In this document: piece by piece, positions 45,121 through 54,986 of the stretch
How the letters are laid out: every line of letters starts with the position of its first letter
How positions within the stretch are numbered: position 1 is the stretch's first letter
Assembly: GCA_034401135.1 (NCBI GenBank)
Contig: JAWZSP010000001.1
Span: forward strand, 1,488,001 to 1,552,000
DNA from: Volutella citrinella
Lineage: Eukaryota; Ascomycota; Sordariomycetes; Hypocreales; Nectriaceae
DNA length: 64,000 bases
Direction: 5' to 3'
Notes under the pieces: generated by a model
Database searches by the model: none
Told to the model about the DNA's origin: nothing
What the model saw: the letters and a program-made list of their open reading frames with translations, nothing else
Made by a program: the position numbers and the translations under genes

Positions 45121-46481
45121 TCTGCGGGGCTTTTGGAGTCGATTTTGACGCCTAAAGTGAATAAAATGAATGCGAGAATGTGCTTCTAGGCAAGTAGTCG
45201 GTGAGAGCGGCTGAGTTGAGCGACGAGGTTGAAGTCTGCGAACCCCAGGATTTGGCCTGCAACGGCAGTCCTATTATACTCCACCGCCATCGGAAACCCG
45301 AATGCTGCAGCTTGCGAGAAGCCCGGGCTGCGGGCACATCTCCGACGCACCGTACCGACAGAATTGCTGTTTTCGAGAGCTGTGCTCCAGCTACCCCGGC
45401 CAAGCCAAAGGAAGTCGAGCCGAGATGCTGCAGTTGGCGTATCCCCCACATCGCGACCGCCCCGGATCGTCCACTCGGGCGCAATTCCAGCCAATGGAGC
45501 AAGACGTTATCTGTACACGCCAACGCCACCCGCTCGAAGACTAGCACCCCGGGCTGGTTGACGATGGAGCGAGAGGAACGGGATTTTTGGCCGGCGGATT
45601 GATGGAGCTGGCAAGTCGCTGAGTGGTGGGGCAGGCATCTGTCTGCCCAGGAGGGCAAGAGCCGCCAGAGACTACCATTTCAAGCTGATATGAGTAATGG
45701 ATCCAGGCGCATCCTTCCTGCCGCTACTGGCTAAGGCAGCCCTGCTGATGCTCTTTCCACTCTTCGGCCGCCTGTGGCTGGGCCTGGAGTGCGGGGAAGG
45801 ACCGGCTGCCCTCTCCCACTTTACCGGTACGTTTCCCCCAATACTGTTCTTGCTGTCGGCATCCATGTTCATCCACCTTCCACACGTGCCAGAACGCCAA
45901 GTAGGCCAAGCTCACAACGCGGTGACCAACGCGGTGACCTCTCACACACGTTTTCGCATATCGTATCTCATAAATGCCCCGTTCTACCCGATTGAGGCAA
46001 TCCACCATTTCCATCGCACGGAACCAGTGGCAACTTCTTGCACTTAACCTAGTCTGTCATGCTGACCCTTGGCGGCATCATCCCGACTGCATCCTGCGCA
46101 TCTGGGTGATCAACGTCCAGCCACAGCTTGCTTTTTCTATTGACCACGAGACAAGGGTTGGGAGAGCTCTCATTGGCAAACATTGGCCTCTGTGACCTTC
46201 ACGCCATTCATTTCACGATACTAAGCTCAGCAAGAACTGTCAAAGGTATTACGAGGTTGCATTTACCCTGTCCATATCTATTTACAGACTAGGTATGTCG
46301 CGAAGACGTTCATTCTCGGATATCCCGTGACAATGTAAAGAATAAATGCAGAAGAAGAGCAGAGGTGAGTCCAAAGAATGCCCGGGATTGCCCTCAGCCT
46401 ACTCCCAAGTCGTTTCCACGTCACAGAGGATGCAAAATAGCCAATTGACAAAGTTACGAGAACGTTGTATTGAGTGCAGGT
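45121..46481. other. Promoter of the oxidoreductase gene / 3' region of the transporter gene
   Basis: About 1.4 kb. TGACGCCTAAAG at 45146-45157 is the one notable word. Frames on both strands at 45190-45660 look like chance. Confidence 0.5.
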
Positions 46482-48272
46482 CTAGACCTTGGCAGTCTTG
46501 TCCCTGGCATCCGCCTCCCTCGCCTTCATCGCCTTCTGCAACTCCCTGGCCTTCTGGACACCGAAACCGTGCTGGAACACCTCCCGAATGTCCTCCAGAG
46601 TCATGCCCTTGACCTCGGGGTAGCAGAAGTAAATGCAAACGTAACCCAAGAGACAGATTCCAGCATAGAAGCCAAATGTCCCCGAGGGCGTCGTGTTCTC
46701 CATCTGAGTCAGGAAAGTGGACGAAACAATAATGTTGGAGCCCCAGCAGGTCATGGTCAACATCATCGCGCCCATGGCCCGCACCTCCATGGGGTAGAAC
46801 TCGCTGCTCAGCCACGCAGTGTTACCGATACCAGACGAGTAGAAGCCGACAAAGAAGACCATGCACACGAGGACGACAATGGCGGGCCATCCGACCTTTG
46901 CGTTGGAGTCGAGGCTGAGGTCATGCTTGATGGGAATCCACTTGAAGCAGACGGCCGCGATGACGAGGAAGATACCCATGAACTGAACAGTGCATAGTAA
47001 GATTCTGCGGCGGCCAACGCGGTCCACCAGCATCAAGTTGACAAAGGTGAAGAGGAAGTTGGTACCAGCAATGACGGTGCCGACGGCGACGGGGTTGGAG
47101 AAACCGACCAGCTTGAACAACAAGGGGGAATAGTACATCAGGGCGTTGAAACCGGTGAGCTGCGAGATGGCCATCAGACCACAAGCAGAAATCATGGCCC
47201 TCAGGTTGCTGGGAACCACATAGAGCTGCTTCAGGACCCACCACATAGACTTGCCGGCGTTCAAGGCCTTGGCCTGCTCCACGTGGATGGTGATGTGCCT
47301 GACCTTGTTCTGGACCTGCTCCTCGGTGCCGTTGGGGTAGATGCGTCGAATGACGGCCGCAGCCTCCTCGGGTTTGCCGTGAAGGATGAGCTGCCGGGGG
47401 GACTCGGGGCAGAAGGGGAGGAGGGCACCGAGGATGATTGCGGGGACGGCGCCTCCTCCAACCATGTACCTCCAGCCGCCTGTGACGTAGGCAAAGCCTG
47501 CACCGACACCGTAGGAGACGAGCTGGCCTCCAGTGATGGACATGTTGTCGAGACCAATCATGCGGCCACGATACTTGGCTGGCGAGACCTCGGCGATGTA
47601 GCTGACCTGCATTAGCTTCATGTCACGCATCGGGCTTCTCACGTGGGTGTGGCACTCACAGAGGAACGACCATGGCAGCAGATCCGACGCCGAAGCCAAC
47701 CACGAGACGTCCGACGGTCATCTGGGCGATGGAGAAGGAGGCGGCTTGGATAATGGCGCCCAGAGTAAAAAGCACGCAGCCGACATAGATGGCCACTGGC
47801 AAGCTGGTCAGCCTCTACAGTTCTCAGGGACATCAGCAATTCTGGGGAAATACTGACCTTTTCGTCCATATCGATCGGCCGTGGTTCCTGCAAAGATGGC
47901 TCCAATAAAGGCACCGCCAGAAGTGATGGAGGTGATGAGCTCCTTCTCCTGGGAGGTGAGAGTCTTGCTGAGGTCCTGGTGGATATAGACCAAAACAGCA
48001 GAGATGATACCTGCGAGAGCATGGTCAGAATGCGACGCTGTGAGAGGAGGCTTCATGCGCGAGTGGTTCTTACCAGTGTCGTAGCCAAAGAGCATGCCAC
48101 CAATGGCAGCAGTGATGGAGACGAGCCAAGAAAACTTTCCAGTCTTGGTGAGCTCGATGGAGTCGAGGGCATCCATGTCAATCTCAGAGGAGATGGATCC
48201 ATTCGAGACAACCTCAAGGTGCTGATGCCCATTTTTGACATCAGCCTTGGACTCCGCCTGTTCGCTGGCCAT
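46482..48272 (-). CDS. MFS transporter, myo-inositol (ITR) type
   Basis: Four exons, 48272-48074, 48010-47858, 47795-47660 and 47601-46482; 535 aa with twelve predicted membrane helices. I chose ATG 48272 (MASEQAESK), since the frame above has no better start. Signature blocks are GGMLFGYDTG in helix 1, TADRYGRK between helices 2 and 3, PESPRQLIL and a charged central loop, GFNALMYYSPLLFKLVGFSN, LVDRVGRRRI, SSEFYPMEVRAMG, and a C-terminal PEVKGMTLEDIREVFQHGFG. The last block and the NPVAVGTVIAGTNFLFTFVN segment resemble fungal H+/myo-inositol symporters more than hexose carriers. Exon 4 begins after the second of two AGs (GCAGGTCAG), required to restore VPLYIAEVSP. Next to the inositol dehydrogenase-like gene it makes an uptake-plus-oxidation pair. 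Confidence 0.93.
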
Positions 48273-49362
48273 GTTGGAGATGGGACGAGGTGGAAGATTG
48301 CGAGATGTAGGTGTATTCAACGAAGAGGAGTGCGGCAAAGAGCCAAAAGGAGACGAGGTATTCACTGGTGAAGGCTGAAGCTGCTGCTGCGGTTGAGGCC
48401 CTTTTTGAAACTGGAATGCGGTGCTGATGATGTCCTTATATGATATTCGGATGAGAAGCACGTCCCCTCCTCGGCAAGGTGAGCGAAGGTCTGGCCGGCA
48501 AGGGTAGGGGACGGAGGTGTGACGTCTTCACGGTGGTATTCTTTACCCAGGCCTGTCACTCGGTCTTGGTGGAGCAGGGTAGTCCCAGAGACTTGACGGA
48601 CATGGAGATGAGCATGCAATGGGAGCGAGTGTGATGACAATGGCAAGTTGGCAGGCGAACACTAATGAATCGCCATGATGTTTCATGGGGTCTGTGGGGT
48701 GATGCCAATCCAAGGACATCCAATTGGGGTTGTCTGCCGTCGTGGTCCAGGCCACCCCAGATTTCGGCCATTCCTGGAGGGCAGACTCATGGCTAGGTTT
48801 CCGCTAGACCGTTTCCCCATGGGGCGAACGCCGTCCACGAGTAGCGCTCACCGGGGCCCGCAATAGTCTCAGACGGTGATGCCGCTTCCGACTGGTGATC
48901 CACACTCCCCCGCACACCCAGGGCACAATTGCCTAAATGACTCGGACGAGGAAAGACGGCTCATCCCTGCCTAAACGCTTCAGAAGAGGAAAGTCGGCGC
49001 ATCCCCACCACCCCAGACATTGCCGAACTCGGCATCTTCAAACATATATTGAGCTGACGAGGTACTTGGAGCGGCCGATATTATGCGAACCCCTCACTAC
49101 TCTGTCTACGAATCGCAAAAGGAAGAGTGAGAGGACTGCGAACTACTTGTGACAGCCTTTAATCTAGAATTGCGGTGTATCTGTTCAAGATGCGTACGTC
49201 AGGGTCAGCCGACGGCTTTATGATAAATCGAAACTAGGAGTCATTAAGCAGGACGCTTCTGCGAAAGGTTTCGGATGTCGACTAATTATACTATGTCCTG
49301 CAAGCAACCCCTGAGATTGCTAGTTTCATGTTGAAACTAGCGCTTTGGACGGCTCATGAAAG
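48273..49362. promoter_or_regulatory. Promoter of the inositol-type transporter; contains repeat block A
   Basis: 1.1 kb between two minus-strand transporter genes. Besides the conserved block at 48900-49040 no feature is seen. The block sits 630-770 bp upstream of the transporter start and 320-460 bp beyond the stop codon of the next transporter. Confidence 0.55.
48900..49040. promoter_or_regulatory. Conserved block A (duplicate of 52247-52351) with 38-bp tandem repeat and CCG-N4-CGG palindrome
   Basis: The first 38 nt match block B with only three mismatches (CCACAC.CCCCCGCACAC, then GGGCA.AATTGCCTAAA). Two head-to-tail 38-bp units follow, 48931-48968 and 48969-49006, 30 of 38 positions identical, each starting GCCTAAA and containing GAGGAAAG and CATCCC. 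The right end holds the perfect inverted repeat TGCCGA-AC-TCGGCA (49021-49034), that is CCG-N4-CGG, followed by TCTTCA. Block B has the same order with one 38-bp unit. Confidence 0.85.
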
Positions 49363-50979
49363 TCAAGCAGTCTCAACCGCGGTAGCTCTCGGGTTATGTT
49401 CATCCTTTTCATCCAAGCGCTCGTCCATATGAACGCTGACAAAGATATCGCCGAATGCCTCACTAATTTCCTCAAGAGACTTCCCCTTAGTCTCAGGTAA
49501 AGAGAAAAACACCATGGCAAAGGTGACTAGGTTCATGGCAATGAAGAAGAAGTAGTAGCGCCATCCTACATTAGCGAGAGCGACTGGAGAGGCTTGTGCG
49601 AGGACGACCTGAATGACAAACGACCAAAATGTAGAAATGGCTCCTCCGGTAGCGCGAATCTGAGTAGGGAAGATCTCAGCATTATATACTGGTGCACCGG
49701 AATTCCAGGATAGGGAGAAGAGAATCCCGAAAAGAATGAGGAAGAAAATGCCGACACCATTCGCCGCTTGGTTATCGCTACCACTGTAGACGGCAACTAG
49801 TGCTAGGACGATGGCGATATCTGCCGTCATGGCGAGGGAACCCGCCATAAAAAGAGTGCGACGTCGCACACGATCGATGATCCACAACAAACAGAAGATG
49901 TTGGCCAATGGACCTGTGATGCCCCAAACTCCAGCAAGCAGGAGGACGTTATGACCCTTGATACCCAAAGACTTGTACATGATGGTCTGGTAGTAGTTGA
50001 TAGCAGAGATGCCACAGATTTGCTGACCGATCTGGACTCCGCATCCGAGCAGAAGGCGTTTGCGATATGATGGCTTGGAGACCATGACCTTGAGGGTGGC
50101 TTCCTCATTTTCGCGTTCCCATTGGATCTAATCGCGCATTTGACGTAGCTCTCTCTCGACGCCGTCATCATGGTGACGACGAAGCCGTTTGAGAACTGCC
50201 TCGGCTTCTTCCAGCTTTCCTCGTTCAACCAGAAAGCGTGGAGACTCCGGGATTGTAAAAGACAAAGCCAGTAGCAATACAGCCCAAAAGACTTGAAGGC
50301 CGACGGGGAAATGATACTGTTTGGACCAGATAGTCAGCACGGGAATGGGCCCAGATTGGAGGGGAGTGTGAGAGGGAGTCCTTACAGTGAATTGCCCGGT
50401 GGTGTATGAAACGCCATATCCAATCCAGTTGGACGTCATGTATCCGAATCCGACAAACTGAGAATGCAGGTCGGTGAAAAGACCTCGTCGACTGTAAGGA
50501 GCAATCTCAGAAAGAAACATGCGGATGGCAAAGTATATCAGGCCAATGGCGAGTCCGGCGATGAGACGACCGAAGATGAGCATACCTGTCTCCACGGCGG
50601 CTGTCTGCAAAACAGTACCGATGGCAGCAATGACGGCACCGATCCGAATAGTACCAAGACGGCCGAAACGGTTGCCGACTGGGCCGGAAAGCAAAGCACC
50701 GACAGCACCGCCGGCTGTATAGACCGAGATGATGCCGCCCAACATGGAAGGGCTTGGATGGAACTTTTCTTCAAAGTAAGATTGAGCAAGAGCCGTTCCA
50801 AAGATGCCGGAATCATAGCCCCAAAGCAGGGAGCCCATTCCAACGGCAAAGGCTGTGGTGAATTTAGATTAGCATTTGATCACCGCGAAGGCCGTGCTGG
50901 TTAGGAAAGGGGGCGTCAACATACCACACTAGTAGCTGTAGGCCGATACCTTAGAGTGAGCAATGGGTTGGCTACTCAT
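49363..50979 (-). pseudogene. MFS sugar transporter interrupted by two in-frame TAG codons
   Basis: Three exons, 50979-50925, 50852-50386 and 50316-49363, would give a 491-codon transporter with good GT-AG introns and no frameshift. It shows normal motifs: WGYDSGIFG, GNRFGRLG, PESPRFLVERGKLEEAE, GVQIGQQICGISAINYYQ, RVRRR, PETKGKSLEEIS. Two TAG codons break it: codon 17 (50931-50929, in ..SYxC.. before helix 1) and another at 50130-50128 (in QMRDxIQWERE, the central cytoplasmic loop). Everything after each stop is still well preserved, including codon use. Each TAG can arise by one CpA->TpA change (TGG and probably CAG), as in RIP, or could be read as Trp after A-to-I editing of the mRNA. If initiation used the Met of GMGSLLWGYD the first stop would be avoided, at the cost of half of helix 1. 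It is head-to-head with the beta-helix fragment, only 34 bp away. Confidence 0.85.
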
Positions 50980-51013
50980 GTTGATGATGTGCAAGTAATT
51001 TCGAGGAACAAAG

Positions 51014-52162
51014 GTGAGAAGAGTTGATGTATACGTTGAACGATGCTTAGTTCCTGGATCTATTCAGGTCAGCGCGGCCGGGAAGGTCAAGTTTACGAAT
51101 GGCAGCATGGTCGCCATCATGGGCGGTTTCGGCATCGGCAACGATGCCAATGCTCACCAGAGCGGCGTGGGACTGGGTGTCAAGAACATTGAGATCAGCG
51201 GCATGTACTTCACCCAGACAGGTGCAAACTCGATTTCAGTTGGTGGAGTCCAGGCAGATGCCCACCATCCCTCTGATGCACGAATGTTGAACCAGGACAT
51301 TCTCATCACGGAAAACATCCTCAGAGACGTTGCCCAAACCATAACCTCAGCCGCAGGTATCTTTGTATCATACTCGGAAGGGACCGAGATATCATTCAAC
51401 GATATTTCCATGCTGCCCTACAGCGGGATCGCTTGGGGTTATGGCTGGGGCACCAACGACAAGGGCGGAGTTCCAGAATACCGGAATCGAGGCCTGTACA
51501 GATTCCAGCCAACCTACCAAACACCTACTGTTATGAAGGATGGACTTATCAAGTCCAACATTGTACACGATTTTGGCCGCATGCATACCGACCTGGCGGG
51601 TATTTACACGCTTTCAGCAAGCCAGAATACTTCCATCATTGGTAACTGCATCTTCACCGACACGAAGCAGTCGTCTGGAACTGGTACGTGCCCTTGAAGA
51701 AGGCTGAGCAACAGTTGCTAATCTTTTTTTTTTCCTTTTCAGCCTACTACAATGATGAAGGGTCCCGTTATTACAACATCAGTCAATCCATCGTCAACGT
51801 CAAAGGAAACATGGACGCAATATTTGGTGGCAACCAATCGAAGAGCCACGTACACAACTGGAGACATTACTATCCCCAAGGTCGCCGTCGCACTCCCTGG
51901 ACCGTTGCAGCAGACAAACGGCAACGCTCATCACGATCGTGTCACTAATATCAAGAACTACAGGTCTCTTGATGAGCTCGATGCGGTGTACGCTGAGATT
52001 CTGTATGAAGCCGGAATTCCCCCACCACAACGAGCTTTCTCGCCCAATCAGCTTTCAGTACCCTTCGAAGCAGTAGCTGATATTGATATTGAGGGTGTGA
52101 GGGGGGTGTCTCTCTTTGGACCAGATCGGTGGGGATCGCGTAGTGTCCATGTCGTCAAATAA
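51014..52162 (+). pseudogene. Right-handed beta-helix (GH141/pectate-lyase-like) protein remnant, 5'-truncated and frameshifted
   Basis: An exon (51014-51683), a GT-AG intron (51684-51742, long T tract before CAG) and a second exon. The frame has no ATG at its left end and opens right after a TAA at 50996. The translated part starts inside the fold (AAGKVKFTNGSMVAIMGGFG), so the N-terminal domain and secretion signal are missing. Beta-helix rungs are visible: NIEISGMYFTQTG, DILITENILRDV, GTEISFNDISMLPYSGIAWG, LIKSNIVHDFGRMHTDLAGI with YTL, and TSIIGNCIFTD. These resemble the repeated N-x-I-x-(D/G) turns of GH141 and related carbohydrate-active proteins. Near 51865 the sequence shifts frame: KSHVHNW is in one frame and GDITIPKVAVALPGPLQQTN in another, ending at 52162. 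A working protein seems excluded. It probably once acted on plant or fungal polysaccharide outside the cell (inference). Confidence 0.78.
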
Positions 52163-52543
52163 ATTGTGTTGCTTCAGTATGAGATTCTGCCTCTGATATC
52201 GACTCTTGCGGGCAGCTAGCTTCTTCCCAGTTGGGCAGTCCCGGTTCCACACACCCCCGCACACCAAGGGCAGAATTGCCTAAACGACTCGGAAAAGGAA
52301 ACTTGGCTCATCGCCACCACCAACCCCACACTGCCGAGCTTGGCATCTTCATTTCTTTCCCCATTCTCGCTCCTATAGCCATCTTGCTTCGTCTGTGCCG
52401 TCCTCGTCTCCCGCATTTACCATCCCCGGACACTGACCCTCTTCGACTCTCGCATGGGCTGACGTCTGCCCCGTTTCCCCAGATTCAGCAACTCGCACTA
52501 CGGCCCATGGCATGACGCCCGCGAGGCCCCGGTTGCCCTCACA
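52163..52543. promoter_or_regulatory. Promoter of the Zn2Cys6 regulator; contains repeat block B
   Basis: Short intergenic region. Its main content is block B (52247-52351), 190-300 bp before the regulator start, followed by a pyrimidine-rich leader (52350-52500) typical for fungal transcription starts. Confidence 0.6.
52247..52351. promoter_or_regulatory. Conserved block B (duplicate of 48900-49040)
   Basis: Same strand orientation and order of elements as block A: CCACAC.CCCCCGCACAC, GGGCA.AATTGCCTAAA, one 38-bp unit (52278-52315, about 30/38 identical to the first unit of A), then the imperfect palindrome TGCCGAGCTTGGCA (52332-52345) and TCTTCA. The half-site CCG of the palindrome is kept, the other half is TGG. 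Confidence 0.85.
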
Positions 52544-54986
52544 ATGCAAGAGACGTCTCCTCCAGTAGCCAAGCCGCTCAACCCTTGTACGGTATGTTTT
52601 GCATCGACACACCCGTCGCCGAATTCGAGAAGAATTGTGTTGACTTGCTTCTTGCAGACTTGTAGATTGAGGTAAGTCACTCTTTCATGTCGCCCATCTG
52701 GGAAATATTGCCCCCGCATGCCCCTGCGTGCCCCCGGCTCAGCGGTGGAACCTTGGAATGCTCTTGATCTCAGGCTGAAAGTTGTGCCTCTTCCATGACA
52801 GACATTTGAAATGTGAGTCTTTCGGCGACTTCCCCGAGGGAGGACGGCCCAACTCGCTTCTCCTTTTGTTTCTCCATCTCCACACTGCTTACATCCTCAT
52901 GACGCAGGCGACTCGGACCGGCAAGCTTGCGCCAATTGTCGGAAGAGCGAGACGGAGTGCATCCGCGGCTACAGCGTCAGGTTCCGCCATGGCCTGAACC
53001 CGAGGTTCGCAGCCCCATCCCAGTCCATTCTTCCCATCATGTCCCCCAAAGAGACTCCGCATCTTAACTGATCGACCTTGTCTAGTGTTCCTTCGGCCAA
53101 GTCGGGCGATGGGGCCAAGAGAGATTACAAGTTCTCCAAAAACCAGCCCTGGGTGCGGACCAATAGGACTCTGAATTTCGTGGACGAGACCACAGATGTC
53201 ATCAACGTGCATGATTCAGGGGTCGCGAGTCTGGAGATTTTCGACGGAGTGAATGCCGATCCGAACCTCCAAGACGCCGTACAGGTCTCCGGCGACGTCG
53301 GCCCAGAGCTGACCAGAGTAACCTCCAAGACCGTGTCAGAGCCCGTCGAGGCATCGTCCAATGAACTTCAACTTCCTGCATTGGACCAGGACAGGCCGCG
53401 CAAGAGGCGCACACTCAGCTTCTCCCCGACCGTGCCGTGGTCTGTGCCTCATCGTACGGACTTTCCCGATAGCTCGCCGAGTGCAGATGGTTGCGCAGGG
53501 CTATCCAGCTCATTCTCGGGCTCTGCCAACCTGGATCAAGATGTCCTCACCCACGCGCCTGTGGTCCAGAGTCCGTCAGTCCCTCCAGAAACACCACGCG
53601 GCGAATCATCAACCTCTCCCCTTGGAGAAAACATCGCAAATGGCATACAGGGCCTTTATCTCGACTCGCCGCGCTGGCCCCTCACAGACCCTGAGGAGGC
53701 AAATCTGTTCCGTCACTTCATTGAAGAGCTGGCGCCTCTCTTCGATATTTGTGACTCTGACCGGCACTTTGCAACTGTCGTCCCGCGCCGTGCGCCTCTT
53801 TGCCCGCCTCTCATGAATGCCATCTTCGCTGCCTCGGCCAAGCGCCTAAGTCGACTCGACGGCTTTGATCCTCTGGTGGCTGATCGATACCATCAGAATT
53901 GCCTGGACGCTCTGATCCCTGCCCTGTCGAGCTCTGCCGCCGTCATGGACGAGAACCTGCTCACTGCCATTGTCATCCTTCGGTATTTGGAAGAGCTTGA
54001 CGTGCCGATCGCGTCGGACATGCCCGATTCTCACTTGAGCGGAATACGCGTCTTCGTTGCCGCACAGGAGAGCTTGAGCGAGTTCACAGGGCTTCGCCGC
54101 GCAGCCTTCTGGCTGGCTATGCGACAAGAGATCCATGTTGCCTTTATGCAGTCGCGGCCGGTCCACCCCACATTTGCGTTGAAGAATCTGTCCCGGTTGG
54201 GGCAAATCGATGACAACGGCTGCAGCTTTGCAAACCTGACAGTTGTACATTGTGCAGCTTGCATCAGATACTGCTACGGCCCCGAAGAGAAGAGCGTGGC
54301 CGGCTGGGAGGCGCTGCAGAATTCACTGCAGCAGTGGTGGGCTGAAAGGCCTTGGTGCTTCCACCCCATGTATGAAGAGGATGGTGGCGATAGGCCGTTT
54401 CCAGTGATACGGTATCTCAACGACGCCATCGTTACAGGAGTGATACACTGGTATCTCGGACAGGTTCTCCTGGCAGCCCATAACCCAAAGGCCCCAAAGT
54501 TGGGCCCCGGCCATGCAATGGCCTCAAAGTCAACAAACGAAGAGATCAAGAAGTTTGTTCGCATCATATGCGGGATTGCCGAGGTGAGTTCCCAAGAAAC
54601 TCGAATATAGGGTAAACAAATGGGTTAATCATCGTTTCTTCAGTCAAATCCCCGCACTCGATCAGCATTTCCGTACGTTGAATAGGGAAGCAGCAAATGA
54701 TCCATGGCTAACAGGAACATAGATATGCCTCCCTCGCCATCTCTATGGCTGGGGATCGTTTCACAGACATCCATGTGCAACAAGCAATGTATGACATTCT
54801 GGTCAAGACGGAAGTGGAGGTCGCGTGGCCCACTCGCTCAGAGTAAGTAGATTGGTGCAGCTGTGTTTGCTCGAGTCTCACCACTTGTACAGACAAACCT
54901 ATCTCCGGGAGGCCTGGGGCTGGACGGACTCGCCACCAGGTATGCCGATAGCGGGCATGCTCAACGGCAACATGCAAGCCTGCTGA
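52544..54986 (+). CDS. Zn(II)2Cys6 fungal transcription factor with microexons
   Basis: Eight exons: 52544-52591, 52658-52671 (14 nt), 52802-52812 (11 nt), 52908-53004, 53086-54583, 54644-54672, 54723-54842, 54893-54986; 636 aa. Splicing of the first four creates a perfect binuclear zinc cluster: CTTC-x6-C-x6-CANC-x6-C with cysteines at residues 15, 18, 25, 32, 35 and 42, followed by IRGYSVRFRHGLNP and WVRTNRTLNFVDET, a block typical of ARCA-like regulators. A Ser/Pro-rich linker follows, then the fungal-TF middle homology region (about 230-620: SPRWPLTDPEEANLFRHFIE, HFATVVPRRAPLCPPLMNAI, SDMPDSHLSG, VRIICGIAE, YASLAISMAGDRFTD). It ends with WGWTDSPPGM, also family-like. Donor of exon 4 (GTTCGC) is the weakest site. 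Probably the nuclear regulator of the adjacent transport/catabolic genes and of itself, via the CCG-N4-CGG-type sites (inference). Confidence 0.9.

Noticed and set aside
50128..50130. An intron that would remove the second TAG of the transporter
   Set aside because: No GT-AG pair of plausible length surrounds it, and the protein motif reads straight through both sides in the same frame.
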